Assembly (NCBI RefSeq): GCF_019173455.1
Contig: NZ_JADPQH010000002.1
Coordinates: forward strand, 387,490-451,489
Direction: 5' to 3'
Source of the DNA: Nesterenkonia sp. Act20
Lineage (GTDB): Bacteria > Actinomycetota > Actinomycetes > Actinomycetales > Micrococcaceae
Length of the DNA: 64,000 bases
Shown: one piece after another, positions 54,865 to 63,077 of the stretch
How the letters are laid out: the number at the start of each line of letters is the position of its first letter
How positions within the stretch are numbered: position 1 is the stretch's first letter
The notes under the pieces: generated by a model
Database searches by the model: none
The model's input: the letters and a program-made list of their open reading frames with translations, nothing else
Told to the model about the DNA's origin: nothing
Position numbers and translations under genes: made by a program

Positions 54865-55171
54865 GGGTCGCACCTGGGACCTCGAGGTTCGCGAATAGCG
54901 CGTCGGCTCGCACATCGCAGGCACGTCGCGCAGTAGCGAATGCTTGCAGCTGACCCGTGACAAGTCAGCGCGACTGTTCCGCGAGCGGATGGGAATCTCA
55001 CCCCGGACATCCCAGGACGCGCCCCGTAGTTGATCACCTACGTGCCAGAACCACCAAAGGTTTAGCGTGATCTAACTTGAAGACGATCTAAGGCACCTTG
55101 GTTTTCACGACAATCAGCTGCGCACCGTGTCTCAGGCGCTCTTCATGTTACAGCTGTGAGTAGATGGGTCC
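54865..55171. other. Spacer
   Basis: About 300 bp with no convincing gene; the end carries the leader of the OGG-like gene. Confidence 0.35.
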
Positions 55172-55172
55172 T

Positions 55173-55884
55173 ATGATGCCGACGCCGAAGATCCCAGACG
55201 TGCTCGCCACCCGACTCTCCGAAGACCTGCCCGCCCAAGCAGCATTCCCTTGGAACCGCGCCAAGTGGGAAGCGGAGATCCACGACGTCTCTGACGCTGG
55301 CTCTGTACTCCGAACTCTCCCCGATCGTCTCGATCGAGAGACGGTACGTGGCGCAGTGCAGGCGAATCTTTCGAGAGATCGGGTGCTGGGAGCGTTCGTG
55401 CCCGTTCTAATCTGGGGCGGCCCAGGAGGATACGGTCCCTTCCGCGCGCGACGGATTCTGACAGGCGTGGCTACACGAGGCAACACAAGCGCAGTCGTCG
55501 ACGACTCTATCCGCGACCGACTTCTTTCCGGTGCGGAGCGCGCCCGTCAAGCGGGAGCCGCAGAAGGCTTTCGATTCATGAACAACGAGGGCAAGATCAA
55601 CTACTTGGGTGGTGCGTTCTTCACGAAGTGGCTAGCTTTTCTGCTCAATGACCAGCGCAGTAGACGGTCCAGAGGTTGCTCCCATCCTAGATAAGCGAGT
55701 CCGTGACTGGATCGCCAACCACACCGCGGATGACGACCATGTCAGCCTCTCCACGACTTCGAGTCACGACTATCTCCGCTACCTGGAGCTACTTGATGCT
55801 TGGGGGTCGCCGCTGGGCCGGACCCGGGCGCAGGTTGAGCTGGCCATCTTCGAGCTCACCAGAGACCGTCCTGTCGAAGTCTGA
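55173..55884 (+). pseudogene. 8-oxoguanine-glycosylase (OGG)-fold protein, frameshifted
   Basis: Two overlapping frames form one protein. The first ends with RFMNNEGKINYLGGAFFTKW and LAFLL. The second starts at ATG 55648 with SAVDGPEVAPILDKRVRDWI and continues LRYLELLDAWGSPLGRTRAQ then VELAIFELTR. The joint resembles the bacterial OGG-fold family, in which the HhH hairpin and a conserved Asp (ILDKRV) would form the active site. A single-base shift near 55645 breaks it; ribosomal coupling through the ATG 55648 is possible, so two half proteins might be made. The family occurs in defence-rich regions. Confidence 0.65.
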
Positions 55885-55944
55885 GCAGTCTCTTGTCACC
55901 CAGTACGGCCAGACGGCGTTACGCGTCGGGAACAGTGGGGCACC

Positions 55945-56820
55945 TTGAGTAGGGAAACGAAATTGCAACGCGCCATCCGAGAATCCAAGTCCGGAGTGGT
56001 TCTCCGAATGCAAGAACACCTCAAGACACCTACTCTCTTTCGCGTCTTGGGAGCTTTAAGCTTCATCCTCGCGCTGCTCATCACTTTCGCGGCTATTGCC
56101 AACTGGGCACGCAATCCTGAGAGCTTCTATATAGCCCCACGAGATGCGGTCGACTGGGCGGGATGGGCTACAGGTATGGGGGCGCTAGGCACCACTGGGG
56201 CTCTCATCTACGCGGCTTTGAAGTTTCGGTCTGATGCGGACGAGCAAAGGAACCTTCGAGTCGATCGGGACGCTGAAGCGAAGGCCATCGCAATGCCCCT
56301 AAAGGTCGACGTGTCAGCGTTTACCGCGGAGGAGCACAGCCGAGAGGTAATTGGAGTGCGTTTGGAACTCACCAACCGAGGGAAAGAGCGATTCACTGAT
56401 ATTCAGGTCAAGGTCCCGGACATCTCGGCGGTGTTGAAGCGTGGCCGATCTGCCCCGATACCAGCAGACATAGTCGAAGATGACCCCTCATTTGGTAGGG
56501 AGGAGGAAGACTGGGCTGATGTGGATCCCCCCATAATTGCAGAGCCCGAAAGTAAGCAGATTTGGTTGTGTGGGGACATTTCGCCACACCACATAATTGA
56601 ATTGGACTTGAGGTTCGATGTACCCCAATCGATGGATGACTGGGAGCCGAAACCACCGGCTGGACACTCAGGCCAATGGGAACGTGAGGGGCGGATCGTC
56701 GTGATCTTTACCGACCATAAGGGTCACACCTGGGTTCGTTCGACTGAGGGGCGGCAACCTTTACAACGGCTCTGGCCTGATGCTTTCATCGTCGAACAGC
56801 ACCGCCCCGGAGTCCATTGA
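55945..56820 (+). CDS. Hypothetical protein with two membrane helices and a soluble C-terminal domain
   Basis: 291 residues from TTG 55945; ATG 56008 is an alternative start. Two membrane helices: VLGALSFILALLITFAAIAN and WATGMGALGTTGALIYAALKF. The rest, about 190 residues, is soluble with beta strands (REVIGVRLELTNRGKERFTD, IIELDLRFDVPQ, GRIVVIFTDHKG). The N-terminal helix RETKLQRAIRESKSGVV is charged. I recognise no family; a membrane-anchored sensor or defence accessory is conceivable. It follows the OGG-like gene by 60 bp. Confidence 0.65.
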   Translation: MSRETKLQRAIRESKSGVVLRMQEHLKTPTLFRVLGALSFILALLITFAAIANWARNPESFYIAPRDAVDWAGWATGMGALGTTGALIYAALKFRSDADEQRNLRVDRDAEAKAIAMPLKVDVSAFTAEEHSREVIGVRLELTNRGKERFTDIQVKVPDISAVLKRGRSAPIPADIVEDDPSFGREEEDWADVDPPIIAEPESKQIWLCGDISPHHIIELDLRFDVPQSMDDWEPKPPAGHSGQWEREGRIVVIFTDHKGHTWVRSTEGRQPLQRLWPDAFIVEQHRPGVH

Positions 56821-57035
56821 GCTACGTTGCCCAAGTCGAAATCGAGCGACCGGCCGACCGGGCTTCGTTGCATAGGCTGATTGTAGCGATGATATCGCCA
56901 TCCCCAAGAAGGGCTCTACGACCAAGACCTTAGGCACGCGCGCTCAGGCCCTGGTCTCGGATGTTCTCATCCTTGGTCTTCCAAAAGAAGTAACCGAAGC
57001 GCGAACTAATCACATCCCGTAGCGGACAGCTCTCC
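56821..57035. other. Left flank of the IS3-family element
   Basis: 215 bp without a gene, ending at the terminal inverted repeat of the IS. Confidence 0.35.
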
Positions 57036-57066
57036 TGAACCGCACTGGGATTGATGGAGACTCCAG

Positions 57067-57912
57067 CTATAGGGATTCCACCAGCTCATTGGTTCTGGTG
57101 CTGTCATCGTAGAACAGGGCCTCGAACTCAGCCGGCGGCCGGTCACGGAGGTAGCCATGAAGCCGCTCAGTGTTGTGCCAGTGCACCCACCCCAGAGTGG
57201 CGAGCTCCACATCCTCGACCGTCTTCTAAGGACCTCGCTGAGCGCGCACCGGGCCTCGGATCAGCTCGGCCTTGTAGTACCCGTTGACGGTCTCAGCCAG
57301 GGCATTCTCGCAACTATCCCCGACAGTTCCAATTGAAGGAGTGGCCCCGATTTCGGCCAGTCTCTCGCCGTAGCGAATGGACGTGAACTGAGATCCTGCA
57401 TCGCTGTGGCACCGCAGCTGCTCATGCCGTGGGCCTCTGGACCAGCGGGCCATCTCGATGGCATCGAGCACCGTCTCGGTGCGCATCGTAGACGCGACCC
57501 GCCACCCGACGATCGCCCTGCTGAAGGCATCGATGATGAAGCAGACATAGGCGACACCGGCCCAGGTTGGCATGTAGGTCGGATCGGTGACCCAGAGCCG
57601 GTTCGGCGCGATCGCGGTGAACTCGCGATTGACCAGATCCGTATGCCGGGGCGCTTCGGGGTCGCTCTTGGTGGTGTGGATCTTCTTGCGCCTATGAACA
57701 CCTTCGAGACCAGCTTGGCGCATCAGTCTCGCCGTCTGATCTCTACCGATCTGCAGGTCGGTCCGGTTTGCGGCCTTCCAGAGCTTCCTGGCGCCATAGA
57801 CCCCGTAGTTCTGCGCATGGAGTTCTACCAGTTCCGAGATCAGCTCGGCATCTCTGACGCTGCGGGCTGAGGGGGCACGGTTCTTTGCTGCGTAGTAGGT
57901 GCTCGGAGCCAC
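57067..57912 (-). pseudogene. IS3-family transposase OrfB with internal amber codon
   Basis: From ATG 57912: HTH_21 (YGVYGARKLWKAANRTD, LMRQAGLEGVHRRK), then the DDE core with WVTDPTYMPTWAG (Asp), RCHSDAGSQFTSI (Asp) and NALAETVNGYYKAEL (Glu). A TAG at 57226-57228 stops the frame in GP-stop-KTVEDVELATLGW, where relatives have Trp; the frame continues intact to 57067 with HNTERLHGYLRDRPPAEFEA. A single TGG-to-TAG mutation explains it. The element is therefore probably inactive. Confidence 0.88.
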
Positions 57913-58045
57913 CTGCAGGATTGTGCAGATGGGCTCGACTCCGAGTCGACGACCGTCGATGACGTCGTCCTTGTTCGCGTCGATGAAGGCGACTATCTCG
58001 GTGACTGGCGGTCGAGCTCCGCCCCAAAGAAAGTCGCGGCCCGCT

Positions 58046-58372
58046 TCAGGATCTCGTTGGCCCGCCGCAGTTCACGGTTCTCTTGTTCCAGGGCCTTCTC
58101 CCGCGCGGACTGCTCGGTGCTGACACCGGGGCATGGCCGTCATCGATATCAGCTCGGCGGACCCAGGACCGGACTGACTCGGGGCCGTAGCCCAGCTGGG
58201 ACGCGACTCGCTTCACCGTGCCGTGGTCGGTGCCCAGCTCCTTGCGCAGCTGGCGGACCATACGCAGCGCTGCGGCCTTCTCCTGTTCGGAGTAGCGGCG
58301 CGTGGTCGCGTTGCCCAGTTTGATCTCTTGTGGCATGTCTTCATCACCCTTTCCAAACGAAGGAGTCTCCAA
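58046..58372 (-). CDS. IS3-family transposase OrfA
   Basis: 108 residues. HTH region: [20 protein letters not shown] and [20 protein letters not shown]. The C-terminal leucine-zipper part normally following (E-N-R-E-L-R-R-A-N) is shifted into another frame after about residue 90, near 58105, through a small indel. OrfA and OrfB normally yield OrfAB by frameshifting. Confidence 0.75.
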   Translation of the reverse strand: METPSFGKGDEDMPQEIKLGNATTRRYSEQEKAAALRMVRQLRKELGTDHGTVKRVASQLGYGPESVRSWVRRADIDDGHAPVSAPSSPRGRRPWNKRTVNCGGPTRS

Positions 58373-58390
58373 GAATCCCAGTGCGGTTCA

Positions 58391-58511
58391 GATCGCCGAC
58401 GGCAGAGCGCTCACCGATCCAGCCAACCTCCAAACATTCTGCACCGATTGCCACCACACCAAGACCAGGCAGGCCCGCACCGCCCGGCGCGCCACCCGGG
58501 GCCCTCAGTGA
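58391..58511 (+). pseudogene. HNH endonuclease C-terminal scrap
   Basis: ALTDPANLQTFCTDCHHTKT followed by a basic tail is the second half of an HNH nuclease motif (N-L-Q-x-L-C-x-x-C-H). The first half is missing and the IS abuts it directly, so the gene was cut by insertion and deletion. Confidence 0.7.
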
Positions 58512-58638
58512 GGCGCCCACGGGGAGGGGAGTTCGGATTTGTGGGTTCGGAGGCCGAAGCCGCGCCACGGTAGCTTTCCGTGAGATATCTCAGAATGTGG
58601 CTACCCCCTTCGGACTCTCACCCCAACGGAAGCGCGTT

Positions 58639-59493
58639 CTAGAGATCCTGATCTACGCGACGCAAGAGGTGGGCCAGCATGATTGCCGAGTCAGCGGCGA
58701 TGCCCGCCTCGCGGCGGGTCGAGGTCGGATTGTGCTTCACCTTGTGCGCAAGCACAGTCGCCTTCTTGACCACACCGCGCACCGCTTCGTGGTCCTTGCC
58801 AGCCAGAGAATCCTCTACATACCGCCCTAGGCGGGCCTCGGTTTTATCCACCGACGGCACAGACTCACCCGCGCGTCTGTGCTTGTCTTCCACGTAAAGG
58901 GTTCGGCTAAGCGCCTCCAAGAGCGCGACGCTCCGATTGCCAACATCTCGGTGGTCCGCGGCATCCTTCGCGCGTCTGAAATGGAAGCGTAGCGTCCGCA
59001 GCTCTTCGTCGACCATTGGCCATCCAAGAGTCTCGTGCGGCGACACCGCTTCGACTAGGTTGCCCGCATCCTGGGTTTCTTCGAGACGATCTAACTCCTC
59101 GAATACCGGGTCGAAGTACTCCCCGAGCAGGTCTCGACGCGCCTGCCAGCTTCCGTAGCATCCCTTTTGGATCCAGTAAGTCTTGAAATCGTCGTAGTTC
59201 CTCCACGGGAGGTCAAGCACGACGCCCAGGCGCTGAAGCACCGACTTCAGTGTCTTCTGCGATAGCTCGATCTGGTCGCCCGTAAGTTCCATTCCGCCAC
59301 CAGTGCCTGCCTTCATCCATTCACTGTGCACTAGACGATTTAGCCCCACCGCAACATCGAGATCTGGATGCTCAGCAGACGGTCGTTGGCGAACTTGTTT
59401 AAGGAAGTCCTCACGAAAGGTTCTTTCCGTAATCGAGTCCCATCCAAGCGCGCTGAGTTTCTCTTCTTCGATAAAAAAATCGGTCGGCTGCAC
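58639..59493 (-). CDS. Hypothetical protein, possible abortive-infection (Abi-C-like) family
   Basis: 284 residues from GTG 59493, preceded by GAGGAG; the longer frame reads through the promoter area. N-terminal half: FFIEEEKLSALGWDSITERT, FREDFLKQVRQR, GLNRLVHSEWMKAG. C-terminal end: AVRGVVKKATVLAHKVKHNP and REAGIAADSAIMLAHLLRRV, which resembles the Abi-C arrangement (a basic helix, then a helix ending in A-x-x-A-x-x-L-x-x-L). The middle has many Asp/Glu. The assignment is tentative. It fits the defence-rich right end. Confidence 0.5.
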   Translation of the reverse strand: MQPTDFFIEEEKLSALGWDSITERTFREDFLKQVRQRPSAEHPDLDVAVGLNRLVHSEWMKAGTGGGMELTGDQIELSQKTLKSVLQRLGVVLDLPWRNYDDFKTYWIQKGCYGSWQARRDLLGEYFDPVFEELDRLEETQDAGNLVEAVSPHETLGWPMVDEELRTLRFHFRRAKDAADHRDVGNRSVALLEALSRTLYVEDKHRRAGESVPSVDKTEARLGRYVEDSLAGKDHEAVRGVVKKATVLAHKVKHNPTSTRREAGIAADSAIMLAHLLRRVDQDL

Positions 59494-59642
59494 AGCGATC
59501 ACTCCTCGGCATATACGGACGATGAAAAAGACGCTTGATGGAAGCTTACTTGTCCGCCCGGACACGGAGAGCCTGGGGCCTGGCCCACGCCTAGCCACTG
59601 ATGAGGCCCTACTGACACCGATGAGGAAGTTGTATCCCAACG

Positions 59643-59833
59643 ATGACGGTCCCCAACATTCACAGCCCGATCGAGAAGCCATCGGTCCCCACCGATGGCC
59701 TGGCCCACTACGCCCGCAATCCGTGGCGCGGCAACGTGTCAGCGATCATGGCAGCCTGAAGCACAACGGGCAATATAAGCCGATCGTGGTCCGCGCCGGC
59801 ACCAATGAGGTTCTCGCGGGAAATCATGCTTGA
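59643..59833 (+). pseudogene. ParB/sulfiredoxin-fold nuclease N-terminal fragment
   Basis: MTVPNIHSPIEKPSVPTDGL then AHYARNPWRGNVSAIMAA is followed, after a one-base frameshift near 59755, by SLKHNGQYKPIVVRAGTNEV and LAGNHA, then a stop. This is the ParB-like nuclease domain (N-G-Q-x-x-P-I-V-V...G-N-H) of phage and plasmid proteins. The rest is missing. Confidence 0.7.
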
Positions 59834-59938
59834 CGACCGCGCGGGAGATAGGCTGGGACCAGATAGCCGCCACCTATTCGGGCGGCAGTCCCAGATGCCT
59901 GCTTGACTTGCACCACAAGTAAGAAATACGTTCCAGAC

Positions 59939-61180
59939 ATGAGCAGAATGCGCGCAGCCACGACGAGACTGGACCCGGGACAGCATTCGATCGACCGTGT
60001 TCAGCCGAGGAGCAAGGATGGTGTCTGGCTCCTTGACTGGAGCCTTCGCCTCCCGGACGGCAGGCTGGTCACGAAGCGCACTCAGGGGTCCAGCAAGGGC
60101 GAGGTCAGACGGCGCGCGCGGCAGACTTCGAGCGAATTCCTCAGCAGCGCGAACAGCACCTGGAAAACCACAGACTCCTTGGTCGATTACATTGCTGCGG
60201 TTTCGAAACCGGCTATCGATAACGCCCGTCTCCGCGAGAGCAGCCAGAAGCGATACTCCCTCGTCCTCAAACAACTCGTCGGCGACTGCCAAGCTCACCG
60301 CCACCGTGAAAGCCTTAGGGGCCACAGCATCGCGTCTGGGACCACCTTCCGCACAATGGAGAACGCCCTCCGCGAGATCGCAGAACTCCACGGACCGGAG
60401 ACCGCGCACCAGGCACGAAGCGTGCTATCCAAATACGTCGTGGCGCAGCTTAAACGCGACAATCTCGTCAGTGCTGACCCAATCAAGGGTGAGTCCCTAG
60501 ACCTTGGGCCCAAGCAACCCCCGCAGCGGGGAGGGAAGTCACTCAGCCGCGAGGAGTACAACCGCGTCGTGGATCATCTCCTGAGCATTGATCCATCCGA
60601 GGGGATAGAAAACCCTAAACGCGGTCGCTGGAAGCTTGAAGATCGTGTTGCCAAGCGACGGAACGCGATCGATCTAACACTGCTACAGGCAGCCACCGGA
60701 CTCCGCATCGGCGAAGCCACTAGCATCACGTGGCGCGACGTTGAGATTGCGGATAACGGAGCGATGCAAGTGGAGGTCACTGCCGCGATTTCGAAAACTC
60801 ACCGGGGTCGCCATGTCCCAGTTCTAGACGGCAGGGTGGCGGCGAGGATCCTCGAACGCCGAAATTCATCCCAACACCAGGACGAGCGAGTCATAGGCTC
60901 CCCAGCAGATCCGGCAGGCGCCTGGGACGGACGCAACTGCACCGCCGCTGTCGCCGATCTCTACCTCCTACTTGCGGAACAACTCGATATCCCACTCCTG
61001 AAGACCGCACGATCACATGTATGGCGGGCGACGTTGAACAGCCTTCTACTGGACTCCGTCCCCGAGGTTGTCCGGACGGCCTTCTTCGGCCACAACGCAG
61101 CCACGTCCCGCGCGCACTACACAGACCTTTCTGACACGTCCGGGATGCGTGCCGCCGCGCGACAACTCCGAGCGGTCTAA
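59939..61180 (+). CDS. int: Tyrosine recombinase (integrase) of the element
   Basis: 413 residues from ATG 59939; the frame is open to a TTG at 59903. An N-terminal arm-binding/AP2-like strand (DGVWLLDWSLRLPDGRLVTK) and a SAM-like core-binding domain (about 75-170) precede the catalytic domain: Arg in TGLRIGEATSITW, a Lys turn near SKTHRGRHVPVL, H-x-x-R in ARSHVWRATLNSLL, His in AFFGHNAATS, and Tyr in RAHYTDLS. All catalytic residues are present. The gene ends 135 bp before attR, and its stop overlaps arm-like repeats. It should insert and, with the HTH protein at 4201, excise the 58.2 kb element at tRNA-Thr. Confidence 0.94.
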   Translation: MSRMRAATTRLDPGQHSIDRVQPRSKDGVWLLDWSLRLPDGRLVTKRTQGSSKGEVRRRARQTSSEFLSSANSTWKTTDSLVDYIAAVSKPAIDNARLRESSQKRYSLVLKQLVGDCQAHRHRESLRGHSIASGTTFRTMENALREIAELHGPETAHQARSVLSKYVVAQLKRDNLVSADPIKGESLDLGPKQPPQRGGKSLSREEYNRVVDHLLSIDPSEGIENPKRGRWKLEDRVAKRRNAIDLTLLQAATGLRIGEATSITWRDVEIADNGAMQVEVTAAISKTHRGRHVPVLDGRVAARILERRNSSQHQDERVIGSPADPAGAWDGRNCTAAVADLYLLLAEQLDIPLLKTARSHVWRATLNSLLLDSVPEVVRTAFFGHNAATSRAHYTDLSDTSGMRAAARQLRAV

Positions 61181-61203
61181 CTACGCGCAAGACTACGGTC
61201 TAG
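61180..61203. promoter_or_regulatory. Right arm-site repeats (two 12-bp units)
   Basis: ACTACGCGCAAG and ACTACGGTCTAG stand in tandem, matching the units at 3221-3244 at 20 of 22 positions over the shared core. They lie 113 bp inside attR, a usual distance for integrase arm sites. Confidence 0.55.
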
Positions 61204-61315
61204 ATGAGGAATCTTGAGGTATATGCGGACATCTCTGGGCATAGAGGTTTCCCCGAAGTCCGCTTGATAAGGGGCTTTAAGAAGCCCTGACCTGCAGGAA
61301 CCCCATATAAATCAT

Positions 61316-61357
61316 GTAATGAATAGGTCGCCGGTTCGATTCCGGCAGGCGGCTCCA
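61316..61357 (+). other. attR: exact 42-bp copy of the tRNA-Thr 3' half
   Basis: Identical to 3116-3157, ending in CCA. It is not a tRNA on its own, as the 5' half is missing. The following sequence AGAACCC...GGGTTCTT is the terminator that originally followed the tRNA gene, so everything downstream is chromosome again. Confidence 0.93.
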
Positions 61358-61358
61358 T

Positions 61359-61402
61359 AGAACCCTCTGGGCTGGAACGTCATCCAGTTCAGGGGGTTCT
61401 TA
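61359..61402 (+). terminator. Original tRNA-Thr terminator, displaced by the element
   Basis: AGAACCC (61359-61365) pairs with GGGTTCT further on (to about 61401), followed by a short T stretch. In the uninterrupted chromosome it would stand directly behind the tRNA; now the 58.2 kb lie between. Confidence 0.6.
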
Positions 61403-61570
61403 TTTCCGTATTGCACCGCACATCCAAGAGCACTCGGAAGTGGCCCAACTCGAGAGTCGGCCTCGGCGGCACTGAGCTCATACTCCGGGCCGGTATCTCG
61501 TCCACCGCGGCTCTGCTCGAGCGCCGGTACTGCAGTTCGCCCCAGGGAACCGGCAGAATTCTGCAGTACG

Positions 61571-63013
61571 TCATCCATGGACGTGCTGCGGGACGCCGAG
61601 CGGGTTCTCGTCCAGGAGTGGTCCCGGCAGCAGGGCGAGGGGAAAGTTCTGGTAGACCACAGGGCGCAGGAACCGTGAGATCGCGGTGGGGCCCACCGCC
61701 GTCGTCGTGGGCGCAGTGGTCGCTGGATAGGGGCCGCCGTGCTGCTGAGCGTGCGTCACGGAGACACCCGTCGGCCACTCGTTCCAAAGCAGCCGTCCAG
61801 CACGATCACACAGGATGGGCAGGAGCTCCCGCGAGAGCTCCAGATCGCCCTCGACCTCGTCCTCGCCGATGAGCGTGGCCGTCAGCTGGCCCGGTAGCTC
61901 CCTCGCGAGACGCACAGCGTCTGCCGGGTCCCCGTATTCGACGATGAGAGCCGCCGGGCCGAACATCTCGGTCAGGAACCCCTCGACGTCGGTCAGGACC
62001 TCTTCGACGTCGGTCCGCAGCAGGGTGAGCTCTGGGGCCTCCGCCCGGCTCTCCGGACCGTCCCTCAACACCGTGATCCCGGGATGTTCGGAGACTCGTC
62101 CAAGCGTGCTGAGAAAGACCTCGCTGGTGCGGAGGTTCAGCAGAGGTGCCCCCTCCGCCACGTCGATCTGCTCGAGCTCCTCGATGATCGGTGATCCGGC
62201 GGGGACGAGCAGCACCCCCGGCTTCGTGCACAACTGCCCCTGGCTGCCCGTCACGGCAGCGAGAAAGGACGCCGCTATGTCCTGCGGCCTGGCCGTTGAG
62301 GCAGCCGGAAGGACGAAGGCCGGATTGACGCTTCCGAGTTCCCCGTAGAACGGAATCGGCTCCGGTCGCGCAGCTGCGATGTCGAACAGCGCGCGCCCGC
62401 CCTCGATCGAGCCTGTGAATGATGCTGCTTTGATCGATGGATGTTTCAGCGCAGCGACGCCGGCGTCCTTGCCGTGGATGACTCGCAGCAGGTGCTGCGG
62501 CGCTCCGGCGGCCGCGAGGGAGCGGGCGACCACCTCGGCCGTGGCGTCCGAGAGTCTCGGGTGACCCGGGTGGGCCTTCACGAGCACGGCGTTGCCCGCC
62601 GCCCAGGCGGCAGCGGTGTCTCCGCCCGCCACGGAGAATGCGAAGGGGAAGTTGCCTGCCGAGAAGACCAGGACCGGGCCGATCGGGACGAGCATGCGCC
62701 GCAGGTCAGGTCGGTGGGCACCCATGGGCCACTGCGCGTCCGGACGATCCATGCGTACCTCGAGGAAGGCTCCCTCCTCCACCGTGTCGGCGAAGAGCCG
62801 CAGCTGGAAGGTCGTACGCTTCAGCTCGCCCCGCAGACGGGCCTCGCGCAGATGCGTCTCGGCCATCGCCAGGGGCACCAGGTGATCCGCGGCGGAATCG
62901 AGCCCCGCGGCGACACCCCGCATGGCCTCTGCGCGTTCGCGCAGTGACATCGCCGCCCAGGTTGCGGAGGCGCGCGTGACCTGCTCGATGTCTTCATCCA
63001 TGGTGTCGCTCAT
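61571..63013 (-). CDS. NADP-type aldehyde dehydrogenase, 2,5-dioxopentanoate (alpha-ketoglutarate semialdehyde) dehydrogenase-like
   Basis: 480 residues; GGAG upstream of ATG 63013. Cofactor segment LVFSAGNFPFAFSVAGGDTA and VLVKAHPGHPRLS, the GSIEGGRAL loop, catalytic Glu in FYGELGSVNPAFV and nucleophile Cys in SQGQLCTKPG. VFSAGNFPFAF and the C-terminal QNFPLALLPGPL are typical of the dioxopentanoate branch that ends pentose and aldarate breakdown by oxidising alpha-ketoglutarate semialdehyde to alpha-ketoglutarate. The SMP-30 gene 64 bp upstream supports a sugar-lactone pathway. Confidence 0.85.
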   Translation of the reverse strand: MSDTMDEDIEQVTRASATWAAMSLRERAEAMRGVAAGLDSAADHLVPLAMAETHLREARLRGELKRTTFQLRLFADTVEEGAFLEVRMDRPDAQWPMGAHRPDLRRMLVPIGPVLVFSAGNFPFAFSVAGGDTAAAWAAGNAVLVKAHPGHPRLSDATAEVVARSLAAAGAPQHLLRVIHGKDAGVAALKHPSIKAASFTGSIEGGRALFDIAAARPEPIPFYGELGSVNPAFVLPAASTARPQDIAASFLAAVTGSQGQLCTKPGVLLVPAGSPIIEELEQIDVAEGAPLLNLRTSEVFLSTLGRVSEHPGITVLRDGPESRAEAPELTLLRTDVEEVLTDVEGFLTEMFGPAALIVEYGDPADAVRLARELPGQLTATLIGEDEVEGDLELSRELLPILCDRAGRLLWNEWPTGVSVTHAQQHGGPYPATTAPTTTAVGPTAISRFLRPVVYQNFPLALLPGPLLDENPLGVPQHVHG

Positions 63014-63077
63014 TCCTCGTCAGCTCCTTCATCTTTCACATGTCGTTTTTCACGCGCCGTCATTCAACGGCGGTCTT

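Larger units (their letters stand above)
57036..58390 (-). mobile_element. IS3-family insertion sequence with 29-bp inverted ends
   Basis: The ends 57036-57064 and 58362-58390 are inverted repeats with two mismatches: TGAACCGCACTGGGATTGAT outward-left, matched at the right by ATCCCAGTGCGGTTCA. Flanking bases do not repeat (CTC/TCC left, GAT right), so no target duplication remains. The ends resemble the right end of the remnant at 7498-7524. It lies inside a former HNH endonuclease gene. Confidence 0.85.

Noticed and set aside
61316-61357. A second tRNA-Thr gene
   Set aside because: Only the anticodon-stem-to-CCA half is present; the 5' acceptor strand and D-arm are missing, so it is an attachment-site copy.
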